Assembly: GCA_028721415.1 (NCBI GenBank)
Contig: JAQYIU010000059.1
Location: forward strand, 1-54,768
Direction: 5' to 3'
Source of the DNA: Lachnospiraceae bacterium
Lineage (GTDB): Bacteria > Bacillota > Clostridia > Lachnospirales > Lachnospiraceae
DNA: 54,768 bases
Shown: positions 1 through 7,650 of the stretch, in pieces
Layout of the letters: each line of letters starts with the position of its first letter
Numbering within the stretch: position 1 is the first letter of the stretch
Notes under the pieces: generated by a model
What the model saw: only the letters and a program-made list of their open reading frames with translations
Told to the model about the DNA's origin: nothing
The model's database searches: none
Program-made: the position numbers and the translations under genes

Positions 1-1
1 A

Positions 2-571
2 AATGCGAAGGAAACCGCAGCAGGCAATCCGAATGGTGCCATGATGGGATTCATGGGCATGGGAATGGCGCAGCAGGCTGGCGCAGCAGACTTTGGTGTG
101 GCACAGAGCTTTTACAACGCGGGTGTTCAGCAGGATATGGCGGCACAGCAGGCAGCAGCGCAGCAACAGGCGATGCAGCAGCAGGCGGCTCCGGCACCGG
201 CAGCAGGTGGGGCAGCAGGCGGCTGGACCTGTTCCTGCGGTGCGACGGCGACCGGCAAGTTCTGTCCGGAGTGCGGCTCCCCGAAACCGGAACCAAAACC
301 GGCAAACGCATGGAAATGCAGCTGCGGTACCATGGCGACCGGCAAGTTCTGTCCGGAATGTGGTTCCCCGAAGCCGGCAGAGGACGGCTGGACCTGTTCC
401 TGTGGCCAGGTAAACAAAGGTAAGTTCTGCTCTAATTGTGGTGCGAAGAAACCGGCAGGAGTCCCTCTTTATAAATGTGATAAATGTGGATGGGAACCGG
501 AAGATCCGGCAAATCCTCCGAAGTTTTGTCCGGAATGCGGAGACCCATTTAACGACAACGATATTCAGTAG
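2..571 (+). CDS. SPFH-domain zinc-ribbon protein, C-terminal part (5' end outside window)
   Basis: The reading frame is open from the first bases of the window, so this is the tail of a longer gene. What is visible is a Met/Gly/Gln/Ala-rich linker followed by four zinc-ribbon modules. Three have the form W-x-C-x-C-G ... G-K-F-C-x-x-C-G, and the last has CxxCGW ... PPKFCPECG. This tail is typical of bacterial SPFH/'virion core-like' membrane-scaffold proteins of Clostridia; the SPFH domain itself would lie upstream and is not seen, so the family name is inferred. The last ribbon resembles the last ribbon of the next gene (670-1716), suggesting proteins that share a partner or assembly. The stop is at 569-571, and a hairpin repeat follows ten bases later. 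Confidence 0.75.
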   Translation, partial: NAKETAAGNPNGAMMGFMGMGMAQQAGAADFGVAQSFYNAGVQQDMAAQQAAAQQQAMQQQAAPAPAAGGAAGGWTCSCGATATGKFCPECGSPKPEPKPANAWKCSCGTMATGKFCPECGSPKPAEDGWTCSCGQVNKGKFCSNCGAKKPAGVPLYKCDKCGWEPEDPANPPKFCPECGDPFNDNDIQ

Positions 572-580
572 AAATAGAAG

Positions 581-643
581 GGGGTCGGGCCTGATGACCG
601 ACTCAACCATTTGGTGCTGGTAATGGCCACCAGTCCCGACCCC
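581..643. repeat. Intergenic hairpin repeat, copy 1
   Basis: A 63-nt imperfect inverted repeat fills the gap between two zinc-ribbon genes. Outer arms GGGGTCGGG (581-589) and CCCGACCCC (635-643) are perfectly complementary. Inner arms CTGATGACC and GGCCACCAG pair with two A.C mismatches on the plus strand, which become G.U wobbles on the minus strand. The loop holds GACTCAACCATTTGGT, identical in copy 2 at 1728-1791. There is no T-run, so it is not a classical terminator. Function unknown; an RNA processing/stability element or a small non-autonomous repeat are both possible. Confidence 0.8.
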
Positions 644-669
644 AGAAGTAGAAGTAGAAAGGAGCAATC

Positions 670-1716
670 ATGGGTTTATTTGACAAAAAATATTGTGATA
701 TTTGTGGAGATAAGATTGGTTTATTAGGCAACCGTAAACTGGATGACGGAAATCTCTGTAAGGAATGTGCGAAAAAGCTTTCTCCTTGGTTTGAGGAACG
801 CCGTCACAGTACGGTGGATGCCATCAAAGAACAGCTGGCTTACCGGGAAGCAAACAAAGCAAAGGTTAGAGCGTTCCAGATCACCCGAGAGTTTGCTGCT
901 GACCGCTATCATGTTTACATTGATGATACCAAAGGACAGTTTGCGATCGCCAGAGCCATGAACGTCGATGTGAACCCGGATATTGTGGATCTGTCTCAGA
1001 TTATCAGCTGCAAGCTGGATGTCCAGCAGAATCGTGAGGAAGAGCAATATCGGGATAAAGATGGCAATCTTCAGGATTACGTTCCTCCGAGATATAAATA
1101 TTCTTATGATTATTCTATAAAGCTGGCCGTATCTTCTCCTTGGTTTGATGATATGGATTTTGATCTGAGTTCTTCTGCTATTGATGAACAGGAACGACAG
1201 CAAATCATGGAAATGGAAAATACAGGTAATCAGATTGTTGCCGCCTTAACCGGTATGCCATTGATGAATAACGGCTATTCACAGCCGATGGGAATGCAGA
1301 ACAACGGCTACGGTCAGCCGATGGGAATGCAGAATAACGGTTATGGTCAGCCGATGGGAATGCAGAATAACGGTTATGGTCAGCCAATGGGAATGCAGAA
1401 CAACGGTTATACACAGCCGATGAATCAGGGAATGCCTCAGCATGGAAACTTTGCCGGTGCCGTAGCCGGTGTGGCAGCAGCTGTAGCTGGTGGAGCTGCG
1501 GGAAATCAAAATATGAACAACGGGTCATGGCAGTGCAGCTGTGGCATGGTGAATTCCGGAAAGTTCTGCGCCCAGTGTGGACAGCCTCGACCGGCGATGA
1601 ACGCATCAGGCTACTCCCAGATGAATACCGTTCGCTGTAGCAATTGTGGATGGCAGCCGAGCGATCCGAGTCAAACTCCAAAATTCTGTCCGGAATGTGG
1701 AAATCGAATCGGATAA
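670..1716 (+). CDS. DUF4428-type zinc-ribbon protein with Gln/Gly/Met repeats
   Basis: 348 residues. The ATG at 670 follows AGGAG by a short spacer. Residues 1-45 form a CxxC...CxxC zinc knuckle (YCDICGDKIG ... LCKECAKKL) as in DUF4428 proteins. Residues about 75-175 resemble a compact PH/SHOCT-like sensor region seen in that family (weak, inferred). Residues 200-254 are five tandem 11-residue repeats, and the C-terminus has two zinc ribbons (SCGMVNSGKFCAQCG and [22 protein letters not shown]) like those ending the preceding protein. It is soluble with no signal peptide. Operon position between an SPFH tail and a zinc-ribbon membrane protein suggests a role at a membrane scaffold. Biochemical function unknown. 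Confidence 0.8.
   Translation: MGLFDKKYCDICGDKIGLLGNRKLDDGNLCKECAKKLSPWFEERRHSTVDAIKEQLAYREANKAKVRAFQITREFAADRYHVYIDDTKGQFAIARAMNVDVNPDIVDLSQIISCKLDVQQNREEEQYRDKDGNLQDYVPPRYKYSYDYSIKLAVSSPWFDDMDFDLSSSAIDEQERQQIMEMENTGNQIVAALTGMPLMNNGYSQPMGMQNNGYGQPMGMQNNGYGQPMGMQNNGYGQPMGMQNNGYTQPMNQGMPQHGNFAGAVAGVAAAVAGGAAGNQNMNNGSWQCSCGMVNSGKFCAQCGQPRPAMNASGYSQMNTVRCSNCGWQPSDPSQTPKFCPECGNRIG
1267..1431 (+). repeat. In-frame 33-bp tandem repeat, five units
   Basis: Five consecutive 33-bp units encode NNGYxQPMGMQ with x = S, G, G, G, T; the last unit degenerates to NNGYTQPMNQG. The units differ mainly at silent positions, so they are not all recent copies. They form a flexible linker between the folded N-terminal part and the C-terminal zinc ribbons. 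Unit number is likely to vary between strains. Confidence 0.85.
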
Positions 1717-1727
1717 AAAGGATAAAC

Positions 1728-1791
1728 GGGGATCGGGCCTGGTGACCGACTCAACCATTTGGTACCAGTAATGGTCACCAGTCCCGCCCCC
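1728..1791. repeat. Intergenic hairpin repeat, copy 2
   Basis: Second copy of the 581-643 element, again in the gap ahead of the next zinc-ribbon gene and ending ten bases before its AGGAG. The inner arms here are perfect (CTGGTGACC / GGTCACCAG). The outer arms GGGG-AT-CGGG / CCCG-CCCC pair with a two-base bulge. The central 18 bases CCGACTCAACCATTTGGT are identical in both copies. Stem changes between the copies largely preserve pairing, while the loop is fixed, which suggests the folded RNA or the loop sequence matters. Confidence 0.8.
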
Positions 1792-1815
1792 TTGAGTGAA
1801 AGGAGATGAATATCT

Positions 1816-2904
1816 TTGTCTGATATCATGGAATATAAATGTCCTGCCTGTGGCGGTGCAATGGAATTTGACAGTAAGAGTCAGAAGATGAAGTGCCCTT
1901 ACTGTGACACCGAGATGGAAGTAGCAGAATTCCAGAAACTGCAGGGTGAGGAAACCGGAAGTACCGGCGGAGCCGCTGAAGAATGGCAGGCCGCCAGTGA
2001 CGGACAGTGGAAGGAAGGCGAAACCGACGGAATACGGATTTATGCCTGTGAATCCTGTGGCGGTGAAATTGTTGCGGATGAGAGTACTGCAGCAACCAAT
2101 TGTCCGTTCTGCGGAAATAAGATCGTCATGAAAGGACAGTTCGCCGGTGATTTAAGACCGGATTATATCATCCCATTTAAACTGGATAAAAAGGATGCAA
2201 AAAATGCATATCTGAAACATTTGTCAGGAAAATCATTTCTGCCAAAGGTCTTTCGCGATCAGAATCATATTGATGAAATTAAAGGCGTTTATGTTCCGTT
2301 CTGGCTGTTCGATGCGGATGTGGATGCAGACATTGAATATAATGCAGTAAAGACCCGTATCTGGGAAAGTGGCGATACGGAATACACGGAACATTCTTAT
2401 TATAAAGCAGAAAGAGGCGGAAAGGTTTCATTTCAACGTATCCCAACCGATGGTTCAAAAAAAATGGATGATACACTGATGGAGTCCATTGAACCATATA
2501 AGTTTGAGGAAGCCGTTCCATTTGCACCGGCATATCTTGCCGGATATATGGCAGACCGTTATGATGTGGCTATGGAGGAACGTATGCAGCGTGCCAAAGA
2601 GCGAATCAGGTATTCCGCGGAGAGTGCGTTTCAAGATACGGTAACCGGATATACTTCCGTAAATGTGGAAAATAGCCAGGTTGTCATGTCCGATGTGAAA
2701 TATCTGTATGCATTGTATCCGGTCTGGCTGCTCAATACCACCTGGAACGGAGAAAAATTTACTTTTGCCATGAATGGGCAGACGGGACGGATGGTTGGCG
2801 ATCTTCCGCTGGACAAGGGTGCGTTCTGGAGATTTGTGGCGACAAGAGGTATCGCAATCGGCGCAATATTATATGCTCTTATGTGGATATTTGTTATGTT
2901 ATAG
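1816..2904 (+). CDS. TFIIB-type zinc-ribbon membrane protein
   Basis: 362 residues with a TTG start: AGGAG at 1801-1805 is ten bases upstream, whereas the next in-frame ATG (1828) is too far away. Two zinc ribbons lie in the N-terminal third (CPACGG ... CPYCD, and CESCGG ... CPFCGN). A long globular region with conserved aromatic and charged patches follows (KGVYVPFWLFDADVDAD, MSDVKYLYALYPVWLLNT). A single hydrophobic segment ends the chain (about residues 342-362), so it is probably a tail-anchored cytoplasmic protein. It matches the widespread Clostridial 'TFIIB-type zinc ribbon-containing protein'; function unknown. Thirteen bases separate it from the TPM gene, consistent with an operon. 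Confidence 0.8.
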   Translation: MSDIMEYKCPACGGAMEFDSKSQKMKCPYCDTEMEVAEFQKLQGEETGSTGGAAEEWQAASDGQWKEGETDGIRIYACESCGGEIVADESTAATNCPFCGNKIVMKGQFAGDLRPDYIIPFKLDKKDAKNAYLKHLSGKSFLPKVFRDQNHIDEIKGVYVPFWLFDADVDADIEYNAVKTRIWESGDTEYTEHSYYKAERGGKVSFQRIPTDGSKKMDDTLMESIEPYKFEEAVPFAPAYLAGYMADRYDVAMEERMQRAKERIRYSAESAFQDTVTGYTSVNVENSQVVMSDVKYLYALYPVWLLNTTWNGEKFTFAMNGQTGRMVGDLPLDKGAFWRFVATRGIAIGAILYALMWIFVML

Positions 2905-2917
2905 GGAGGAAGGAAGT

Positions 2918-4204
2918 ATGAGAAAAAGAGTATTTACCATAATGTTAACTGTCCTTCTGACCCTGACCATGGTTTTACCGGTAACGGCAGAAGAGAATAA
3001 ACTATATATTATTGATCAGTTAGGTGTGGTTTCCGGTCAGCTGACGGAATTAAATCAGGAGGCTTCCGATCTATCGGATACATATGGAGTGAATGTGACT
3101 CTGCTTCTGCTTAAGACGACAGATGGCGCCGGAACACCGGACATCAGTGAGAGAATATACCAGGCCAGCTTCGGTGAGAGTGACGGAATGATGCTTGTTT
3201 TCAGTCAGGATGAAAACGAATGGTTTATTTACAAAACCGGAACCGCAGCAGAAGTAATCACAGAGGAAGATGATAATGCTCTGTGGGAGGCCTTTGCCAG
3301 CGGAGAATATTACGATGACTGTGTCAATGCCTATCTGGATAAAGCACAGGAACAGCTGACTGAAAAACTCGGAAGCGGCGAAGCAACGACGACAGAAGCT
3401 GTGACGGAAGAGGCTGTTCAGGAGACGACAACCCAGGCAGAGGTGGCAACCGAGGAAACCGCCCAGGTAATTCCGGATAACCGATTGCTTCCACGACTGA
3501 CCGATGAAGCAGATCTGTTATCCGATTCGGAAGAAACCGATCTTTTAGCCAAGCTGGATGAGATCAGCGACCGTCAGAAATGTGATGTTGTGGTGGCAAC
3601 GGTAAATTCCTTAGAAGGCAAAACCGCCATGGAATATGCCGATGATTTCTATGATTACAACGGTTACGGATATGGGGAAGAAAGAGACGGAATCATTCTC
3701 CTGATCAGCATGGAAGACCGTGACTGGTGGATGAGTACCTGTGGATATGGCATCACAGCCTTTACCGATGCGGGACAAAAATATATGTCGGATAAATTTA
3801 TTCCGATGGTGAGCGACGGAGAATATGCCGACGCATTTACAAAATATGCCGACCTTTGTGATGAATTCCTGACCCAGGCCAAAACAGGAGAACCATATGA
3901 CAAGAGCAATATGCCAAAAGAATCCTTGAATATTATCTGGCTTCCAATCGATCTTGCCGTTGGTCTCTTTGCTGCTTTCATTGTTGCTTCGCTCAAGAAA
4001 TCGAAGCTGAAAACAGTGAGAAGAAAAGCGGCAGCGCAGGATTATGTGGTGGATGGCAGTTTTAGAGTCACTAAAAATTATGATCGTTTCATAACAAAGA
4101 ACGTGACAACCAGAACAATTCATCGCGATGATGATTCCGGCGGAAGTTCTACCCACACCAGCTCTTCCGGATCCTCCCATGGCGGCTCCGGAGGAAAATT
4201 CTGA
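2918..4204 (+). CDS. TPM-domain secreted/membrane protein
   Basis: 428 residues from the ATG at 2918, directly after GGGAGGAAGG. The N-terminus (MRKRVFTIMLTVLLTLTMVL then AEE) is a classic signal peptide. The protein has two TPM-like (DUF477) regions: residues about 28-145 appear degenerate, and about 180-320 contain the typical DRLLPRL-like opening, the DVVVATVNSLEGK strand and the YNGYGYGEERDGIILLISM signature. A Thr/Glu/Ala-rich linker (about 150-178) separates them. One transmembrane helix (about 340-360) precedes a cytoplasmic basic segment and a Ser/Gly-rich tail ending GGSGGKF, as in many TPM proteins. TPM domains have been linked to photosystem repair and phosphatase activity elsewhere; no activity is claimed here. 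Confidence 0.85.
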   Translation: MRKRVFTIMLTVLLTLTMVLPVTAEENKLYIIDQLGVVSGQLTELNQEASDLSDTYGVNVTLLLLKTTDGAGTPDISERIYQASFGESDGMMLVFSQDENEWFIYKTGTAAEVITEEDDNALWEAFASGEYYDDCVNAYLDKAQEQLTEKLGSGEATTTEAVTEEAVQETTTQAEVATEETAQVIPDNRLLPRLTDEADLLSDSEETDLLAKLDEISDRQKCDVVVATVNSLEGKTAMEYADDFYDYNGYGYGEERDGIILLISMEDRDWWMSTCGYGITAFTDAGQKYMSDKFIPMVSDGEYADAFTKYADLCDEFLTQAKTGEPYDKSNMPKESLNIIWLPIDLAVGLFAAFIVASLKKSKLKTVRRKAAAQDYVVDGSFRVTKNYDRFITKNVTTRTIHRDDDSGGSSTHTSSSGSSHGGSGGKF

Positions 4205-4206
4205 TT

Positions 4207-4975
4207 GGTATTTACAAAAAAATATTGATTCGCCACTATATGACTATGCCACTGCTGATTACTTTGGCTGGCGCCCTGATTGGAAATCTCCTTGGATACA
4301 CGCTCATGAAAAATGTCTGCGCCGGAATGTATTACGGTAGCTATAACCTACCGACTTATGTCACCGTCTGGAATGGAGAAGCCCTTCTGCTGACGACCCT
4401 TGTGCCGATTATTATGATGCTGTTAATTCAGCGGATCTTTTTCGGATACAGAAATCACGGATATCAGCGAGGAATATGTCGATTCTGTAATTGATCTGGA
4501 ATCACTGACGAAAATATCCAGGCAGTTGGATACCTCTATGGGAAAGATGATGTATCTGGTGGACGGATTTGCCGTTGCAATTTATATGATTTTAATTTAT
4601 CTGCTTTCCAGACTGATTATCGAAAAAAATGCATCGGCCATTTCCATGACGAAAATCCTGGGGTATACGGATGGAGAAATCGGTCAGCTCTATTTACTTC
4701 CCACTTCCTTAATTGTGGTGATCTGTCTTCTTTCAAGTTTTCCGATTGATTATTATTTCATACGAATATTATTTCGGACGATCATGATGAGCAGCATGAC
4801 CGGATGGATTTCCTTTTATGTTGCGCCGGAGATCTATGTCAAGATGTTTCTGTTGGGTGCAGGAACCTATGTTCTAGTAGCAGCGAAAGAATTTCAGAAG
4901 ATTAAGAAGATTCCGATGGAACAGGCATTAAAAACATTGTATAAAACAAATAATACGCTTTTGGACTATTTGTAA
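4207..4975 (+). pseudogene. FtsX-like ABC permease remnant (truncated, internal deletion, frameshift)
   Basis: Immediately after the TPM stop the sequence reads GIYKKILIRHYMTMPLLI, the start of a transmembrane block typical of MacB/FtsX-like permeases, to about 4440. The continuing homology (SDTEITDISEEYVDSVIDLE, then three transmembrane helices to PMEQALKT) is in another frame, from about 4442 to 4975. There is no start region, and the large extracytoplasmic domain normally between these blocks is missing. The gene has therefore lost its 5' end and its middle. It is a remnant unlikely to make a working transporter. No ATPase partner is visible nearby. Confidence 0.8.
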
Positions 4976-5002
4976 AAAATGACTTAAAGATACTTTTTTC
5001 AA

Positions 5003-5031
5003 TTGACCATTATATACAAAAGTGATATGAT
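5003..5031 (+). promoter_or_regulatory. Sigma-A-type promoter for dhaKLM
   Basis: TTGACC (5003-5008), a 17-base spacer and TATGAT (5026-5031), about 90 bases ahead of dhaK. It is the only good promoter in the gap after the permease remnant. Confidence 0.7.
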
Positions 5032-5066
5032 AATGATAAGGTTTGTAAATGTATTGACAAATCTGA

Positions 5067-5106
5067 ACAATAATTGAATCAAAACAATAATTGAATCAAA
5101 ACAATA
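5067..5106. repeat. 17-bp tandem duplication in the dhaK leader
   Basis: ACAATAATTGAATCAAA occurs twice back to back (5067-5083 and 5084-5100), followed by a partial third copy ACAATA. It ends just before the dhaK ribosome binding site. It may be a slippage duplication or an extended operator; no function is shown. Confidence 0.8.
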
Positions 5107-5120
5107 AGGAGGAGTTTGTT

Positions 5121-6119
5121 GTGAAAAAGATTATTAATGCAGTAGATCAGGTTGAGAATCAGATGATTGAAGGTATGGTGAAAGCGTTCCCTCAGTATGT
5201 TTCCAAATTAGACTGCGGTAATGTTGTTGTAAGATCCACCAAGAAAGAAGATAAAGTTGCTCTGATCAGTGGTGGTGGAAGCGGACATGAACCAGCTCAT
5301 GGTGGTTTTGTTGGTAAAGGTATGCTGGATGCTGCTGTTGCGGGTGCTGTATTTACTTCTCCTACACCAGACCAGATTTATGAAGGAATCAAAGCAATTG
5401 ACGCTGGCAAGGGCGTTTTAATGGTAGTAAAGAACTACACAGGTGACGTTCTGAACTTCGAGATGGCTGCTGAGATGGCTGCAGACATGGATGGCATTGA
5501 AGTGAAAGAAGTGATCGTTAACGATGACGTTGCAGTAGAAGATTCTACATGGACAACCGGACGTCGTGGTGTTGCTGGAACAGTTTTCGTACATAAGATT
5601 GCTGGTGCTTTAGCTGAGACAGGTGCTAGCCTTGATGAAGTACAGGCTGTTGCTCAGAAGGTTATCGATAATGTTAGAACAATGGGTATGGCAATCAAAC
5701 CTTGTATCGTTCCTGCTGCCGGAACTCCTGGATTTGAACTGGCTGAAAACGAGATGGAAATCGGTATCGGTATCCATGGTGAACCTGGTGTTAAAAAAGC
5801 TGAATTAGAGCCGGCTGACCAGATTGTTGATACATTACTTGAAAAGATTCTTGCAGATATTGATTATTCCGGATCAGAAGTAGCTGTTATGATCAACGGA
5901 TGTGGAGCTACTCCTCTGATGGAACTTTTCGTTGTAAATAATCGTGTTGCAGACGTTTTGGCAGAAAAAGGACTCAAAGTTTACAAGACATTAGTTGGCG
6001 AATACATGACATCTCTTGAGATGGAAGGTTTCTCTATTTCCTTACTTCGCTTAGACGATCAGATGAAAGAACTGTTAGACGCTGAAGCAGATACTCCTGC
6101 AATGACAGTTATCAAATAA
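5121..6119 (+). CDS. dhaK: Dihydroxyacetone kinase subunit DhaK
   Basis: 332 residues from a GTG start at 5121, preceded by AGGAGG (5107-5112) with an eight-base spacer. The beginning VKKIINAVDQVENQMIEG fits DhaK, and an upstream in-frame TTG would have no ribosome site. DhaK binds dihydroxyacetone covalently through a histidine; His219 in IGIHGEPG is in that position. The glycine-rich GGGSGHEPAHGGFVGKGM lies at about residues 53-70. In PTS-type kinases DhaK supplies substrate, DhaL carries ADP/ATP and DhaM passes phosphate from HPr. All three genes follow in order here, so glycerol/dihydroxyacetone use is expected. Confidence 0.97.
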   Translation: MKKIINAVDQVENQMIEGMVKAFPQYVSKLDCGNVVVRSTKKEDKVALISGGGSGHEPAHGGFVGKGMLDAAVAGAVFTSPTPDQIYEGIKAIDAGKGVLMVVKNYTGDVLNFEMAAEMAADMDGIEVKEVIVNDDVAVEDSTWTTGRRGVAGTVFVHKIAGALAETGASLDEVQAVAQKVIDNVRTMGMAIKPCIVPAAGTPGFELAENEMEIGIGIHGEPGVKKAELEPADQIVDTLLEKILADIDYSGSEVAVMINGCGATPLMELFVVNNRVADVLAEKGLKVYKTLVGEYMTSLEMEGFSISLLRLDDQMKELLDAEADTPAMTVIK

Positions 6120-6130
6120 GAAATACATGG

Positions 6131-6160
6131 AAGGCCGACGATGGTCCGTCGGCCTTTTCT
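6131..6160 (+). terminator. Hairpin with T-run between dhaK and dhaL
   Basis: AAGGCCGACG (6131-6140) pairs perfectly with CGTCGGCCTT (6147-6156) around a six-base loop and is followed by TTCTTTT. It has the form of an intrinsic terminator but lies inside the operon. It probably lets only part of the transcripts continue into dhaL-dhaM, or protects the dhaK mRNA 3' end (inference). Confidence 0.75.
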
Positions 6161-6183
6161 TTTAGGAAAGAGGTAAAATCATT

Positions 6184-6807
6184 ATGGCTGATACAAGTAA
6201 AGTTATTGAAATCATCAAAAAAATTATTGCGGATGTAGATGAGCAGAAATTATTTTTAACAGAATTAGACAACGTAATTGGTGACGGTGACCATGGAATT
6301 AACTTGGCTCGTGGCTTTGACGCAGTTGCTGCTGTGATGGATACTTTCGAAGGAAAAGACATCGGTGCCATCATGAAGGCAATCGGAATGAAACTGGTTT
6401 CTACAGTTGGGGGAGCATCCGGACCTTTATACGGAACTGCATTTATGAAAGCAGGAGCATACCTGAATGGCAAGACAGAAATGAACCTGGATGATTTTAT
6501 CGGTATGCTGGAAGTTGCCATTGACGGTATTATGAAACGTGGAAAAGCAGTAAAAGGTGAGAAAACAATGTTAGATGCTATGATTCCTGCACTGGATGCC
6601 ATGAAAGAATCTTACGGAGCAGATGGAGATGCTAAAAAAGCACTGGATGCCGGTGTGGCTGCAGCAGAAGAAGGAATCGAATATACAAAGACTATCATTG
6701 CAACAAAAGGACGTGCAAGTTATCTGGGAGAGAGAAGTATCGGACATCAGGATCCTGGTGCAACATCCTTTACCCTTATGCTGAAAGCTGTTCAGGCACT
6801 GGCATAG
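6184..6807 (+). CDS. dhaL: Dihydroxyacetone kinase subunit DhaL (ADP-binding)
   Basis: 207 residues; ATG at 6184 after a GAGGT site. The nucleotide-Mg site is clear: Asp29, Asp34 and Asp36 in LDNVIGDGDHGINLARG correspond to the three metal-binding aspartates of DhaL. Later motifs GGASGPLYGTAF (about residues 78-89), RASYLGERSIGHQDPGATS (about 179-197) and the all-helical composition also match. It works with DhaK to transfer phosphate to dihydroxyacetone, giving DHAP for glycolysis. Eleven bases separate it from dhaM. Confidence 0.97.
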   Translation: MADTSKVIEIIKKIIADVDEQKLFLTELDNVIGDGDHGINLARGFDAVAAVMDTFEGKDIGAIMKAIGMKLVSTVGGASGPLYGTAFMKAGAYLNGKTEMNLDDFIGMLEVAIDGIMKRGKAVKGEKTMLDAMIPALDAMKESYGADGDAKKALDAGVAAAEEGIEYTKTIIATKGRASYLGERSIGHQDPGATSFTLMLKAVQALA

Positions 6808-6818
6808 GAGGATCGATT

Positions 6819-7199
6819 ATGGTTGGTATTGTAATTGTATCCCACAGCCAGAAACTGGCAGAAGGTGTCATTGATCTGGCTGCACTGATGGCACCGGAGA
6901 CCCCGATGCGCGCTGCCGGCGGAATGGAAGACGGTGGTTTTGGAACAAGCTTTGAGAAAATCAACAATGCAATCGAAGAGATATACTCCGATGATGGTGT
7001 TGTGATTCTGATGGATCTTGGCAGTGCTGTTATGACAACGGAGATGGTACTGGAGATGATGGAAGATCGTAATATCAAGATGATTGATTGTCCGATCGTG
7101 GAAGGTGCCATTGCCGCAGCAGTAGTTGCTGCCGGAAACGCATCCATGGATGAAGTGATTCAGGTTGCTATCGCATCCAGAACAACGCCGAAGTTTTAA
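6819..7199 (+). CDS. dhaM: PTS-dependent dihydroxyacetone kinase phosphotransferase subunit DhaM
   Basis: 126 residues, a single EIIA-Man-like domain. The phosphorylated histidine is His9 in MVGIVIVSHSQKLAEGV. It lacks the HPr and EI-like domains fused in E. coli DhaM, as is usual in Firmicutes, so it must be phosphorylated by the cell's general HPr. The start ATG at 6819 follows AGGAGG. It ends the operon and is followed by a strong terminator. Confidence 0.95.
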   Translation: MVGIVIVSHSQKLAEGVIDLAALMAPETPMRAAGGMEDGGFGTSFEKINNAIEEIYSDDGVVILMDLGSAVMTTEMVLEMMEDRNIKMIDCPIVEGAIAAAVVAAGNASMDEVIQVAIASRTTPKF

Positions 7200-7217
7200 T
7201 TTCATCTTAGTAGAATA

Positions 7218-7270
7218 AATAGCTTGGCTTATGTAACACTAAGTGTTTCAGCCAGGCTATTTTTTATTTT
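7218..7270 (+). terminator. Terminator of dhaKLM
   Basis: AATAGCTTGGCT (7218-7229) pairs with AGCCAGGCTATT (7250-7261) with one G.U pair, followed by TTTTATTTT. A separate perfect 8-bp inverted repeat ATGCCGTG/CACGGCAT (7312-7343) lies further on and has no T-run. Confidence 0.85.
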
Positions 7271-7376
7271 ACACTAATTATGATTTTTGAATCAACGTGT
7301 GCCTATGGAAAATGCCGTGTTCTATCACCACAAATCACGGCATAAAAATATAAAAAATAGTGGGAAGGGATTGCCG

Positions 7377-7640
7377 ATGCCGAGATGGAAAAAGAAAATG
7401 GCGAGGGAAGAAAAAAAGCCTTCCTTTCGGGATAATCAGAAGGCATTCTTATGTACCGTCAATGGAACAAGAGAGCTTAATATAGAAAATTATGGGACAT
7501 TGGGCGATTTCAGTGAGAATAAGATCGTTTTAAACTGTTATAAATGTAAAATGATTATTGAGGGCGATCATTTGCGAATTGAATATTTTACCGATGTCGA
7601 TATGAGGATTATCGGTAGAATACATTCAATCCATTTTTAG
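7377..7640 (+). CDS. yqfC: Sporulation protein YqfC (YabP/YqfC family)
   Basis: 87 residues if started at the ATG 7377 (MPRWKKKMAREEK), which has GGGAAGGGA upstream and gives the usual family length of about 90. An in-frame upstream codon would add 30 unrelated residues. The body (LNIENYGTLGDFSENKIVLN ... GRIHSIHF) matches the YabP/YqfC fold. It is made in the mother cell under SigE in Bacillus and is always paired with yqfD, ten bases downstream here. Molecular role unknown; it supports a spore-forming host. Confidence 0.9.
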   Translation: MPRWKKKMAREEKKPSFRDNQKAFLCTVNGTRELNIENYGTLGDFSENKIVLNCYKCKMIIEGDHLRIEYFTDVDMRIIGRIHSIHF

Positions 7641-7650
7641 GAGAGAAATC

